A stretch of DNA of 59,110 nt. It comes from Pseudomonas sp. MWU15-20650. Lineage in GTDB: Bacteria; Pseudomonadota; Gammaproteobacteria; Pseudomonadales; Pseudomonadaceae. Made by a program: the position numbers and the translations under genes. The DNA is taken from NCBI RefSeq assembly GCF_023242475.1, contig NZ_JALJFG010000042.1:1-59110 (forward strand). Reading direction: 5' to 3'. This document shows, piece by piece, positions 25,861 through 39,200 of the stretch. Under the pieces are notes generated by a model. It searched no databases, was not told the origin of the DNA, and was given only the letters and a program-made list of their open reading frames with translations. Numbering within the stretch: position 1 is the stretch's first letter; the number at the start of each line of letters is the position of its first letter.

Positions 25861-27048
25861 ATGGCAAACCCGTATGCCGAGTTATTCCAGGCCCCTGGCG
25901 CTCGGGCGTTTGTACTGGCGGGGATGTTGGCGCGCATGCCGATATCGATGACGGGCATCGGCTTGATCACCATGCTCTCGCAGGTGCATGGCGGCTATGG
26001 CCTGGCCGGTTCGGTGGCGGCGGTGTTTGCCCTGGCCACGGCATTTTGTGCGCCGCAGGTGTCACGTTGGGTGGACCGCTACAGCCAGGGCAGGGTGCTG
26101 CCGATTGCCGCGTCGATCGGCGGTGGGGCGCTGCTCTTGTTGCTGCTGTGCACCCGTGTGCAGGCGCCGAACTGGACACTGTTCCTGTTCGCCGCCTTGG
26201 CCGGTTGCATGCCCAATATGTCCGCCATGGTGCGAGCGCGCTGGACCGAGTTGTACCGGGGCCAGCCCAAGCTGCAAACGGCATTCGCCTTGGAGTCGGT
26301 ACTGGATGAGGTGTGCTTCATCATCGGGCCGCCCATTTCGGTGGGCCTGAGTGTGGTGCTGTTTCCTGAAGCCGGGCCCCTGGTCGCGGCGCTGTTGCTG
26401 GCGGTGGGCGTCACCACCTTTGTACTGCAACGGCAAACCGAACCTCCCGTACATGAACACCACGATGCGCACGGCCGCTGGCTGATTGCTTCGCCTTCGG
26501 TACTGATCCTGATGATCCTGCTGCTGGCCATGGGTGTGATTGTCGGCGTGGTGGATGTGGTCAGCGTGGCGTTCGCTCAGCATCAGGGCCAGCCGGCGGC
26601 CGCGAGTATCGTGTTGTCGGTGTATGCCATTGGTTCGTGCCTGGCCGGGCTGGCCTTTGGCGCCCTCAAGCTCAAGGCACCGTTGCCTCGCCAGTTTCTG
26701 TGCTGCGGCGTGGCCACGGCGGTGACCACCTTGCCATTGCTGCTGGTGACCGATATTCCCGGCCTGGCCACCGCCATCTTTATCTCCGGCCTGTTCTTCG
26801 CGCCGACCTTGATCGTCTCCATGGCTCTGGTGGAGCAGATCGTCCCGCCCAGCCGCCTGACAGAAGGCATGACCTGGCTGATCACCGGCCTGAGCATCGG
26901 CGTGGCCATGGGGGCCGCCAGTTCCGGTTGGCTGATCGACCACTTCGGCGCCACCAGCGGGTTCTGGGTGGCGCTGACGGCGGGGGCGGTGGTATTGGGC
27001 TCGGCGGTGTTGGGTTACCGGCGGCTAGGCTCAATACCCGTCAGTTAA
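25861..27048 (+). CDS. MFS transporter
   Basis: The 395-residue protein has about twelve membrane helices (GARAFVLAGMLARMPISMTGIGLITMLSQVHGGYGLAGSVAAVF at the start) and a hydrophilic His-rich loop in the middle (PVHEHHDAHGRW). The charged loop ARWTELYRGQPKLQTAFALESVLDEVCFIIGPPI is typical of one MFS group of pseudomonads. The last codons, including the stop TAA, lie inside the left end of a repeat element (from 27032), so the original C-terminus may have been replaced. The substrate is unknown. Confidence 0.88.
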   Translation: MANPYAELFQAPGARAFVLAGMLARMPISMTGIGLITMLSQVHGGYGLAGSVAAVFALATAFCAPQVSRWVDRYSQGRVLPIAASIGGGALLLLLLCTRVQAPNWTLFLFAALAGCMPNMSAMVRARWTELYRGQPKLQTAFALESVLDEVCFIIGPPISVGLSVVLFPEAGPLVAALLLAVGVTTFVLQRQTEPPVHEHHDAHGRWLIASPSVLILMILLLAMGVIVGVVDVVSVAFAQHQGQPAAASIVLSVYAIGSCLAGLAFGALKLKAPLPRQFLCCGVATAVTTLPLLLVTDIPGLATAIFISGLFFAPTLIVSMALVEQIVPPSRLTEGMTWLITGLSIGVAMGAASSGWLIDHFGATSGFWVALTAGAVVLGSAVLGYRRLGSIPVS

Positions 27049-27084
27049 GCGCTAGAACGAGCAACCGGTAACCTGTGGCGAGCG
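27032..27084. repeat. Partial copy (left end) of the 229-bp MITE-like element
   Basis: From 27032 the sequence matches the left end of the element at 53202: the terminal repeat with two changes, then an almost identical stretch (GTCAGTTAAGCGCTAGAACG and onward, one mismatch) to about 27084. The similarity then stops; no right end is found. It overlaps the 3' end of the MFS gene. Confidence 0.7.
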
Positions 27085-27193
27085 CTGTCCCCAGAGTTGT
27101 GTCGATACCTATGCCTTCATAAGCGTACTGGTTTTTCGTCGGACCCTTCCCGGCAGCCCGCATTTCTCGCGGGCAACAGCCACCCATCCCCGC

Positions 27194-27216
27194 TAATTTT
27201 TCCCCTTCCGGTTCGT
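27194..27216 (+). promoter_or_regulatory. Candidate PvdS (iron-starvation sigma) promoter for pvdI
   Basis: TAATT at 27194-27198, 15 bp, then CGT at 27214-27216 (or CTAAT-N16-CGT). It departs from the PvdS consensus TAAAT-N16-CGT but has the usual upstream GC and position, 56 bp before the pvdI start. It is weaker than the pvdE and pvdF boxes. Confidence 0.4.
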
Positions 27217-27271
27217 TTTATAGGGACGACGTGCCTTTGTGCTTCCTGCCTATTGCCCCGGATTCCAAGAA

Positions 27272-30200
27272 ATGAATGCTGAAGACTCCCTGAAACTTGC
27301 TCGCCGGTTTATTGGGCTGCCCCTGGAAAAACGCCAACTGTTCCTGCAGGCGTTGCACAAAGAGGGCGTGGACTTTTCCCGGTTTCCGATTCCGGCAGGC
27401 GTGGACGTGGAGGATCGCCAGGCGTTGTCCTACGCGCAGCAACGCATGTGGTTTCTCTGGCAATTGGACCCGGCCAGTGGCGCCTACAACTTGCCGGGCG
27501 CCGTGCGCTTGAAAGGTGCGCTGAGCCTGGAGGCGATGAAGCAAGCGTTTACCCGTCTGGTGGAGCGCCACGAAACCCTGCGTCCGGTGTTCCAGCGCCA
27601 GGCCGATGAGCGTCTGGCGCAAGTCGCGGTAGAGCCTGCGGTGGTGGTCGAGCAGATTGACCTCAGCACCCTGGCTGCCGCCGACCGCGAACAGGCTGTC
27701 AACGACGCCGCCACCGCTCAGTCGCTGTTGCCATTCGACCTGGAAAACGGCCCGCTGCTGCGCGTACAACTGCTCAGGCTGGGTGAGCAGGAGCACGTAC
27801 TGCTGCTGACGTTGCACCACATCGTCTCCGACGGTTGGTCGATGAACGTGCTGATCGACGAGTTCATCCGTTGCTATGACGCCCATGAGCGTAACGAAGC
27901 GCCACAACTGCCGGCGCTGCCGATCCAGTACAGCGACTACGCCCTGTGGCAGCGTCGCTGGCTGGAGGCGGGCGAGCAGGCGCGCCAGTTGGAATACTGG
28001 CAGGCCCGCCTGGGCGATGAGCACCCGGTGTTGGAGCTGCCGGTCGACCGTCCGCGTCCGGCCATGCCCAGCTACCAAGGTACACGCCATCACTTCGCGG
28101 TTGATGAGGCACTGGCCGCGCAACTGCGCAGCTGCGCGCAAAAACACACTGTCACGCTGTTCATGCTGCTGCTGGGTGCTTTCAATGTGCTGCTGCACCG
28201 TTACACCGGGCAGGGCGATATTCGCGTCGGTGTGCCAATTGCCAACCGCAACCGCACGGAAGTCGAGGGGCTGATCGGCTTCTTCGTCAACACCCAGGTC
28301 ATGCGCACTGAACTGACCGGGCAAACTTCTATTACAGCGTTGCTGCAAGGCATCAAGGAGCACGCCCTCGGCGCCCAAGCCCATCAGGAGCTGCCCTTCG
28401 AGCGCCTGGTAGAAGCCTTGAAAATCGAACGCAGCCTGAGTCATACGCCGCTGTTCCAGGTGATGTACAACCACCAGCCGGTCGTCGCGGACATCGCCTC
28501 GGTCAGCACCGCTTCAGGTCTGGAACTGGCACTGGTGGAATGGCAAGGCCGCACCACCCAGTTCGACCTGACCCTGGACACCTATGAACAGTCCGGAACC
28601 CTGCATGCCGCGCTGACCTACGCCAATGACCTGTTCGATGCACCCTCCATTACGCGCATGGCCCAGCACTGGATCAGCCTGCTGCAAGCGATCGTCGCGG
28701 ACGGCGAACAGCGTATCGGCGAATTGCCGATGCTTGACGCTGACGAGCAGCAGCGGCTGGTTCACACCTGGAACCAGACCGCCGAGTCGTACCCGACCGA
28801 ACGCGCCATTCATCATCTGATCGAAGACCAGGTGCAACGCACCCCGAATGCGCCGGCGCTGGTGTTCGGCGCGACCACGTTGACCTACGCCCAGCTCGAC
28901 GCCCGTGCCAACGCGCTGGCCCATGCTTTGCGCGAGCAGGGCGTAGGCCCCGACGTGCTGGTGGGGATCTGCGTCGAGCGCTCCCTGGAGATGGTGATCG
29001 GTCTGTTGGCGATTCTCAAGGCGGGTGGCGCCTACGTTCCACTCGACCCTGAGTATCCTGAGGAACGCCTGGCCTACATGATCGAAGACAGCGGCATTCA
29101 ACTGCTGCTCAGCCAGCAGAGCCTGCTGGCGTCGCTGCCCGCCGCAGGTATTCGGGTGGTTGCCCTGGATCAGCCTGCGCTGTGGCTCGACGGTTACAGC
29201 AGCGAATCGCCCGCCGTGGCGATCCACGCACTCAACCTGGCCTACGTGATCTACACCTCCGGCTCCACCGGCAAACCCAAGGGCGCCGGCAACAGCCATC
29301 GGGCATTGGTCAACCGCCTGTGCTGGATGCAACAGGCCTACGGCCTGACAGCCGGCGACGCGGTCTTGCAGAAAACCCCGTTCAGCTTCGACGTCTCGGT
29401 ATGGGAGTTCTTCTGGCCGCTGATGACCGGCGCCCGCCTGGTCATCGCGGCCCCCGGCGAACACCGCGAGCCGGCGCGCCTGATCGAAACCATCGGCCGG
29501 CACGCCATCACCACTGTGCACTTCGTGCCGTCGATGTTGCAGGCGTTCATCCATGAACCCGGCGTGCAGATGTGCACCAGCCTCACACGCATCGTGTGCA
29601 GTGGCGAAGCACTGGCGCTGGATGCTCAACGCCAGGTCTTCGCCAAGCTGCCGGACGCCGGCCTGTACAACCTCTATGGCCCGACCGAAGCGGCCATCGA
29701 TGTGACCCACTGGCGTTGCATCGACGAAGGCGCCGACAGCGTGCCCATTGGCCGCCCGATCGCCAACCTCGGCACTTACGTGCTGGACGCGCAGCTCAAC
29801 CCGGTGCCGGCCGGCGTATCCGGCGAGTTGTACCTGGGCGGCACCGGCCTGGCGCGCAGTTACCATCGGCGCCCGGCGTTGACCGCCGAGCGTTTTGTGC
29901 CAAGCCCATTCGTGGCCGGCGAGCGCCTGTACCGCACCGGTGACCGCGTGCGCCAGCGTGGCGATGGCGTGATTGAATACCTCGGCCGTCTCGATCATCA
30001 GGTCAAGCTGCGCGGCTTGCGTATCGAACTGGGCGAAATCGAAGCGCGCCTGATGCAGCACCCGCAGGTGCGCGAAGCGGTGGTGTTGGTGCACGGCGGC
30101 AAACAGCTGGTGGCTTATCTGGTAGTGGACGGCGAGGCGCCGAGCGACCTCAAAGCCTGGCTGCTCGGCAGCCTGCCGGACTACATGGTGCCGACCCATC

Positions 30201-33200
30201 TGATCCCCTTGGCCAAGCTGCCGGTCACCGCCAACGGCAAGCTTGACCGCAAGGCGTTGCCGGTACCGGAGGCTGCGCCGCAACAGGCGTTTGTCGCCCC
30301 GCAAAGTGCCCTGCAAAAAGCCTTGGCGGCGATTTGGAGCGACGTGCTGGGCGTCGAGCACATTGGCCTGGATGACAACTTCTTTGAACGGGGTGGCGAC
30401 TCGATCATCTCCATCCAAGTGGTTAGCCGTGCGCGCCAGGCCGGTATTCGCCTGAGCCCGCGCGACCTGTTCCAGTACCAGAGCATTCGCAGCCTGGCGC
30501 TGGTGGCGAGCGTCGATCAGGCGAGCGTGATCGATCAAGGCCCCGTCAGCGGCGAGGTGATCCTGACGCCCGTACAGCAGGGCTTTTTCGCCCAGGCGAT
30601 CCCGGCGCGTCACCATTGGAACCAGTCATTGCTGCTGACCCCGCGCGAGGCGTTGGCGCCTGCACGGCTTGAAGCGGCCTTGCTGCAATTGATCAACCAT
30701 CACGACGCCTTGCGCTTGCGCTATGTGCAGCACGCGGATGGCTGGCGGCAAGTCCATGCTGCGCCGATCACCGAATCGGTGCTGTGGCAGTCCCATGCCG
30801 GCACCGACGCCGAGTTGGCGGCGCTGTGTGATGACGCCCAACGCAGCCTCGATCTGGAGCAGGGCCCGCTGCTGCGCGCCGTGTGGGTGAGCCTGGCCGA
30901 TGGCAGCCAGCGCTTGCTGCTGGTGATCCACCACCTGGTGGTCGATGGCGTGTCCTGGCGTATCCTGCTCGAAGACCTGCAACAGGCTTACCGCGAACAG
31001 GTGCTGCCAGCGAAAACCAGTGCCTACCAGCACTGGGCGCACAAGCTGCACAGCCACGCGCAAACGCTCAACGATCAACTGCCGTACTGGCAGGCGCAAT
31101 CGGTTGACGCCGAACTCCCGTGCGATAACCCCGAGGGCGGCCTGCAAAACCGTTTGGGTGCCAAACTCGAAACACGCCTTGACGCCGAGCACACCCGACG
31201 ACTGCTGCAGGATGCGCCAGCGGCCTATCGCACCCAGGTCAACGACCTGCTGCTCACCGCCCTGGCACGCGTGGTCAGCCGCTGGAGTGGCCACGCCGCC
31301 GCGCTGATCCAGCTCGAAGGCCATGGCCGCGAAGACCTGTTCGAGGGCCTCGACCTGACCCGCACCGTCGGCTGGTTCACCAGCCTGTTCCCGGTACGCC
31401 TGCACGCCGACGGCGAGTTGGCGGGGGCGATCAAGGCGGTCAAGGAACAACTGCGCGCGGTGCCCGACAAGGGCCTGGGCTTTGGCCTGTTGCGTTACCT
31501 GGGTAGCCCCGACGCCCGTGACGCCCTGAATGGCCTGGCCGCGCCGCGTATCACCTTCAACTATCTGGGCCAGTTCGACCGCCAGTTCGATGAGACGGCG
31601 CTGTTTGTACCGGCCAGCCAAGGCAGCGGCCAGGCCCAGGACCCCGAGGCGCCGTTGGCCAACTGGCTGACGCTGGAAGGGCAGGTGTATGGCGGTGAGT
31701 TGGCGCTGCAATGGGGTTTCAGCCGCGCCATGTTCCAGGCGTCGACCATCCAGCATCTGGCGGATGAGTACGTCGCTGAACTCAAGGCGCTGATCGAGCA
31801 TTGCTGCGCCACCCCGGCCGGGCAGGTGACGCCGTCGGACTTCCCGCTGGCCCGCCTCAGCCAGCAGCAACTGGACGCGCTACCCATGGCCGGGCCGGCC
31901 ATCGCTGACGTTTATCCACTGTCGCCGATGCAGCAGGGCATGCTGTTCCATAGCCTGATGGAGCCGCAGGCCGAGGCGTATATCAACCAGCTGCGCCTGG
32001 ACATCGAGGGCCTCGACCTGCCGACCTTCGGGCGCGCCTGGCAAGCGGCGCTGGACCGGCATCAGATCCTGCGCAGCAGCTTCCACTGGCTGGGCCTGGA
32101 CAGCGCTCACCAAGTGATCCAGCGCCAGGTCGACCTGCAACTGCAAGTGATCGAAGACCCGCACGCCGATCTGGATGCGCTGGCCCAGGCCGAACGTGAG
32201 CGCGGCTTTGCACTGAATACCGCGCCGTTGTTTCGCCTGATGCTGGTGCGCGGTGCCGGTGCGGCCTGGCACCTGATCTTCACCAGCCACCACATCCTGA
32301 TGGATGGCTGGAGTAACGCCCAGTTGCTCGCCGAGGTCATTGCCCACTACGCGGGCCAGACCGTACCCGCGCCGCTTGGGCAGTTCCGCGATTACCTGGG
32401 CTGGCTGCAACAGCAAGCCTCGAGCGAGGTGTTCTGGAAAGTCGCCCTGGCACCGTTGGCGGCGCCCACCTTGTTGGCCCAGGCACTGCGTACGCCGGTC
32501 GACGACAGCGGCATGGCCGACCACCACCTGAGCCTGGGCAGCAATTTCACTCGCACCCTCGGTGAGTTTGCCCGTCAGCAAAAAGTCACCCTTAATACCG
32601 TGCTGCAAGGCGCTTGGAGCCTGTTGCTACAACGCTATACCGGCCAGGATTGCGTGGCGTTCGGTGCTACCGTGGCCGGGCGTTCTGCACCGTTGCCGGG
32701 GATCGAGCAACAGCTGGGCCTGTTTATCAACACCTTGCCGATCATCAGTGCAGCCTCACCGGCCCAATCGGCCGCCGCCTGGCTCACTGAGCTGCAAGTG
32801 TTCAACCTCAGCCTGCGCGACCACGAGCATGTGCCGCTCTATGACATCCAGGGATGGGCCGGTCAACAAGGTGCGCTGTTCGATACCTTGCTGGTGTTTG
32901 AAAACTTCCCGGTGGCCGAAGCCCTCAAGCAAGGCGCGCCGGCCGGCCTGACCTTCGGCCGCCTGCACAACCATGAGCGTACTCACTACCCCTTGACCCT
33001 GGGCATCGAGTTGGGCGCCAGCCTGCGCCTGGAGTTCAGCTATGACCGGGCACGCTTCAGCGCGCAACAGGTCGCGCGGCTTGGCGCCAACCTGCAGCAC
33101 CTGTTGCAACAACTGGTGGCGCACGCCGGTGTCGCGCTGGGCAACCTGCAACTGCTGGATCACGGCGCGCAGCGTGACGTGCTTGCCCTGAGCCACTCAC

Positions 33201-36200
33201 CCGGTGCGGCTCCGCGCGCCGAACGCGTGCATCAACGCATCGCCGCCCAGGCCCAGTCCACGCCGGAGGCTCTCGCAGTGCAGGCCGGTGACCAGTGCTT
33301 GAGCTACGCCCAGCTCAACGCGCGGGCCAATCGCCTGGCCCATCGGCTGCTGGCGCTTGGTGTTGGCCCTGGTCAACGCGTGGGCCTGGCTTCGCGGCGT
33401 GGCCCGCAGTTGATCGTCAGCCTGCTGGCGGTGCTTAAAAGCGGCGCGGCCTATGTGCCGCTGGACCCCAAATACCCCGTCGACCGCCTGGCCTACATGC
33501 TCGCCGACAGCCGTCTGGATCTGCTGCTCAGCGAAACCGGTTTGCTCGTCGACCTGCCGTTGCCTGCTGGGTTGACCCGCCTGGATTTCACCGCCGACGG
33601 CGAGGAACTGGCTGGCTACCCGGCGACCAATCCGCCCAACCACGCAGCTGCCGCTGATCTGGTCTATGTGATCTACACCTCCGGCTCCACCGGCCAGCCC
33701 AAAGGCGTGGCCATCGACCATGCCGCCCTCGGCCAGTTCTGCGACAGCGCCGTGGCGTACAGCCGGTTGTGTGCAGAGGACCGTGTGTTGCAGTTTGCCA
33801 CCTTCAGTTTCGATGGCTTTGTCGAGCAGTGCTTCCCGCCGTTGTGTGTGGGCGCAGCGCTGATCATGCGCGGCGATGAACTCTGGGATGCCGGCCAACT
33901 GGCCCGGGAAATCGTCGCGCACGGCGTGACGCTGGCCGACTTGCCGGCCGCCTATTGGTATTTGCTGGCCAAAGAGTGTGCCGTGGCCCGTCGCCCCTTG
34001 GGCAAGCTGCGCCAGGTGCATGTGGGCGGGGAGGCCATGTCGGTGGAAGGCTTGCGCGCCTGGCACGCCGCCGGGCTGGGCGGCGTGCGCCTGGTCAACA
34101 CCTACGGGCCGACCGAGGCCAGCGTGGTCTCCAGTGTGCACGACTGCCAACTGGCTGATGCCAGCGATGCGTTGGGTGTGCCGATTGGGCAGGCGATTGC
34201 CGGGCGCTCGCTCTACGTGCTCGACAGCGGTTTCGAACTGCTGGTCACCGACGGCGTCGGCGAGTTGTGCATCGGCGCCGAGGCCGGTCTGGCGCAACGC
34301 TACTTCGACCGTCCGGCGCTCACCGCCGAACGCTTCCTGCCGGACCCGTTTTCCAGCCTGCCCGGTGCGCGCCTCTATCGCAGTGGCGACTTGGCCCGTT
34401 ACAACGAAGCGGGTGCGCTGGAGTACGTCGGGCGTATCGACCAGCAAGTGAAGATTCGCGGCTTGCGTATCGAAATGGGCGAAATCGAAGCCAGCTTGCA
34501 AGCCTTGCCCCAGGTGCGCGAAGCGGCGGTGATCGCCCAGCCGAGCGCCACCGGCACGCAGTTGGTGGCGTACGTGGTGCCCGCCGAAGGCCAGGCATGG
34601 GACGCGCTTGCGCTGGCGACGCGCTTGCGCCATTCCTTGCCGGACTACATGGTGCCGGGGCATTGGCTGAGGCTCGACGCGTTGCCGTTGAACCCTAACG
34701 GCAAGCTCGACCGCCGCGCGCTGCCGGCGCCGGACCTGAGCCTGGAGGCACCCACCTACGTCGCGCCACGCAGCCCGCTGCACATTCAACTGGCGGCGAT
34801 CTGGCAGGCGGTGTTGCAGGTTGAGCGCGTGGGCCTGGATGACCATTTCTTCGAGCGTGGCGGTCATTCGTTGCTGGCAACCCAAGTAGTCTCCCGGGTA
34901 CGCCATGACCTCAAGTTGGAAGTGCCGTTGCGGGCCCTGTTCGAACAGCCGACGCTGGCAGCCTTCGCGGCCACTTGCGCAGGCTTGCAGGCCGATACGG
35001 CAGCCGTGATGCAGGCGGTTGGGCGTGATCAGCCATTGGCGTTGTCCTTTGCCCAGGAGCGCCAGTGGTTCCTCTGGCAGCTGGATCCTGCCAGTGCGGC
35101 CTATCACGTGCCCACCGCCTTGCACTTGCGCGGCCAACTGGATAGCGCGGCCTTGCAACGCGCCTTCCAGGCCCTGGTCGCGCGCCATGAACCGCTGCGC
35201 ACCACCTTTGTGGAGGCGGGCGAGCACACCCTGCAAGTGATCCACCCAAGCCTGGCCGTGCTGATCGAGCACCAGGCCATCGACGCCGGGGCCATCGAGC
35301 AGGCGGTGACGCAAGAGATCCAGCGCCCGTTCGACCTGCGCAATGGCCCGCTGATGCGTGTCAAACTGCTGGTGATCGCGCCTGACCACCATGTGCTGGT
35401 CGTCACCCAGCACCACATCATCTCCGACGGCTGGTCGATGCAGGTGATGGTCGACGAACTGGTGGCGCTCTACCAGGGTGACGCGCAGTTGCCGGCGTTG
35501 CCGATCCAGTACGCCGACTATGCACAGTGGCAGCGAGGCTGGATGGCCGCCGGAGAAAAACAGCGCCAACTCGATTACTGGCGCGCGAGCCTTGGCAATG
35601 AGCATCCGCTGCTGGAATTACCCCTGGACCACCCGCGCCCTGCGGTGCAAAGCCATCGCGGCGCGCGCCGGCAGGTCCAGCTGGACAGCGCGCTGGTCGC
35701 CGACCTCAAGGCCCTGGCCCAACGTCAGGACGTGACCTTGTTCATGCTCTTGCTGGCGTCGTTCCAGACCCTGCTGCATCGCTACAGCGGCCAGTCCGAA
35801 ATCCGTGTCGGCGCGCCGATCGCCAACCGTAATCGCCTCGAAACCGAACGGCTGGTGGGCTTTTTCGTCAATACCCAAGTGCTGCAAGCCGACCTCCACG
35901 GGCAAATGCCCTTCGAGCAGTTGCTGGCCCACGTCAAGCGGCGCGCCCTGGAGGCCCAGGCCCATCAGGACCTGCCCTTCGAACAGTTGGTAGAAGCCTT
36001 GCAACCGGAACGCAGCCTGAGCCACAACCCGCTGTTCCAGGTGATGTTCAACCATCAGGACAACCTGCGCGCAGGCCCGGTGCAGTTGCCCGGCCTTGAG
36101 TTGCAGCCGGTGGAGTGGGCCACCGGCAGCACCCAGTTCGACCTGAGCCTGGAAACCGAAGAATCGGCCGATGGCCTCTGGGCTTCGCTGACCTACGCCA

Positions 36201-39200
36201 CCGACCTGTTCGAGCCGGCGACCGTAGACCGCCTGGCCGGGCATTGGCAAAACCTGTTGCGTGCGGTGGTGCGCGATGCTTCCCAGGCCCTGGACCCGTT
36301 GGCCATGCTCAGCGCAGCGCAATGGCAGCAAATGGCGTATGACTGGAACCGCAGCGATACCGATTACCCACGCGAGCGTTGTGTCCACCAGCTGTTCGAG
36401 GCGCAAGCGCTGTCACAGCCGGATGCTGTCGCGCTGCACTTCGATGAAGAACGCCTGAGCTACGACGCACTCAACCGCCGCGCCAATCGTCTGGCCCATC
36501 GACTGATCGCGGCGGGTGTCGGTCCGGATGTGCTGGTGGCTGTGCATATGGAGCGCTCGCTGGACATGGTGGTCGGCCTGCTGGCGACCCTCAAGGCCGG
36601 CGGCGCCTACGTGCCACTCGATCCGCAATTCCCGGCGGATCGACTGGCGTTCATGCTCGAAGACAGCCGCGCGCAGGTGCTGCTGACCCAGCCCCATTTG
36701 CGTGATCGCCTTGCGCAGCCGGCGGGTCTTCAGGTGCTGCTGGTGGATGACGCCAGCGGTGACGCGCACAACCCGCAGGTTACGGTGACACCGGAACACT
36801 TGGCCTACGTGATCTACACCTCCGGTTCCACCGGCCAGCCCAAAGGCGTGATGGTTCGCCACCAAGCGTTGTGCAGCTTCACGTGGGGCATGGCCGCCAC
36901 CCTCGACATCGGCCGCGAGGCGCGCCTGTTGTCGCTGACCACGTTCTCATTCGACATCTTCGCCCTGGAGCTCTACGTACCGCTGAGCGTTGGCGCCACA
37001 GTGTTGCTGAGTGCCCAGGAACTGGCCCTCGACCCGGAAGCCATCCTTGATCTGGCCCACGGCCAAGCGGCCAGCGTGCTGCAAGCCACGCCGTCGACCT
37101 GGCGCATGTTGCTCGACAGCCCACGGGCGCAGCTGCTGCGTGGCGTCAAGTGCCTGTGCGGCGGTGAAGCGCTGCCGGCTGACCTGGCCCGGCGCATGCT
37201 CGACCTGCAAGGCTCGCTGTGGAACCTCTATGGCCCGACCGAAACCACCATCTGGTCGGCGGCCCATCGGCTGCTGGAGGCGCAACCTTTTGTCGGGCGG
37301 CCCATCGCCAATACCACGCTGTTCATACTCAACACCGATATGGGCCCATGCCCGGTCGGGGCTGCTGCTGAGCTGCTGATCGGCGGGGTCGGCCTGGCGC
37401 GGGGTTACCACGCGCGGCCTGCGCTGACCGCCGAACGCTTCGTGCCCAACCCGTTTGGTGCGCCGGGCGAGCGCCTGTACCGCACGGGCGACCTGGCGCG
37501 CTACCGTGCCGACGGCGTGGTGGAGTACATCGGCCGGGCCGACCACCAGGTCAAGGTCCGCGGTTTCCGCATCGAACTGGGCGAAATCGAAGCCTGCCTG
37601 CGTGAGCACGAAGGTGTGCGTGAAGCGGTGGTGCTGGCCGACAACGACCGCTTGATCGCTTACCTGGTGGCCGCTGCACCGCAGGCGCCGGCGCAGTACA
37701 AAGCTGCGCTGCGCGAGCGCCTGCCGGACTACATGGTGCCGGCGCACTGGGTGTTCCTCGACCGCCTGCCGCTGACGCCTAACGGCAAGCTCGACCGCAA
37801 GGCGCTGCCCAAGCCGGAGGCTGGCCTGTCAGTCAACGGCCACGTGGCGCCGATTACCGCACGCGAACAACAGGTCGCGGCGATTTGGGCCGAGGTGCTG
37901 GAGGTGCCGCGAGTGGGGCTCGACGACCACTTCTTCGAGCTGGGCGGGCATTCGTTGCTGGCCACGCGGGTGGTGTCACGGGTACGCCAGGCCCTGGCGC
38001 TGGAAGTCGCGCTCAAAACCTTGTTCGAACAGCCCTTGCTCGGTGATTTCGTGCGGGCGCTGGGCGAGGAGGGCGTCAAGGCACCGGCGTTGCTCAGGGC
38101 CGACCGCACGCAACCGTTACCGTTGTCCTACGCCCAGGAACGTCAGTGGTTCCTGTGGCAACTGGACGCCACCAGCGCCGCGTACCACATCCCCAGCACC
38201 CTGCGCTTGCAAGGCCCGTTGGACCTGGCCGCACTGCAACGCAGTTTCGATCGCCTGCTGGCCCGTCATGAAAGCCTGCGCACCCATTTTCGCCAGGACG
38301 CCGCGGGCACGGTGCAGGTGATTGAAGCCGTGGGCCGGGTTGACATCGAGCATGCCGACAGTGATTACGCCGACCTCAAGGCGCGCGTCGCCGCGGCCAT
38401 CGCCGACCCATTCGACCTGCTGCGCGGGCCGCTGCTGCGGGTCAAATTGCTGCGCCTGGCCGAGGACGACCATGTACTCGTGCTGGTGCAGCACCACATC
38501 GTCTCCGATGGTTGGTCGATGCAACTGATGGTTGAGGAACTGGTGCAGCTGTACGCCGGTTACAGCCAAGGCGAGGACGTGCCATTGCCGGCCTTGCCGA
38601 TCCAGTATGCCGACTACGCCGTGTGGCAGCGCGACTGGATGGCGGCCGGCGAGCAGGCCCGTCAACTGATGTACTGGCGCGAGCAATTGGGTGGCGAGCA
38701 ACCGGTGCTGGCGTTGCCGTTCGATCACCTGCGCCCGGCGCAGCCCAGCCATCGCGGCGCACGCCTGGGCATCGAGCTGGCCCCCGACTTGTTGGATGGC
38801 TTGCGCACTCTGGCACAAAGCACCGGGGTCACGCTGCCGATGGTGTTGCTGGCGTCGTACCAAGCGTTGTTGCACCGCTACAGCGGCCAGGAGGATGTGC
38901 GTGTCGGCGTGCCGATTGCCAACCGCAACCGCCTCGAAACCGAGGGGTTGATTGGCTTCTTCGTCAACACCCAGGTACTCAAGGCCGATATCCACGGGCA
39001 GATGAGCGTGGCGCAGTTGCTGCGCCAGGTACGCCAGCGTTCCCTGGAGGCCCAGGCCCACCAGGACCTGCCGTTCGAACAGCTGGTGCAAGCGTTGCAA
39101 CCGGAACGTAGCTTGAGCCTGAGCCCGTTGTTCCAGGTGCTGTTCAACCACCGCGTGAGCGCCGCCGACCGCCATCTGCGCCGCCTCACCGACCTGCACG

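Noticed and set aside
28514..30616. Very long open frames antisense to the NRPS genes (also 33197-35605, 41291-43663, 50285-52363 on the minus strand).
   Set aside because: They mirror the high-GC codon pattern of the NRPS genes, contain His/Gln/Arg-rich low-information protein and no recognisable domain; typical antisense shadows.
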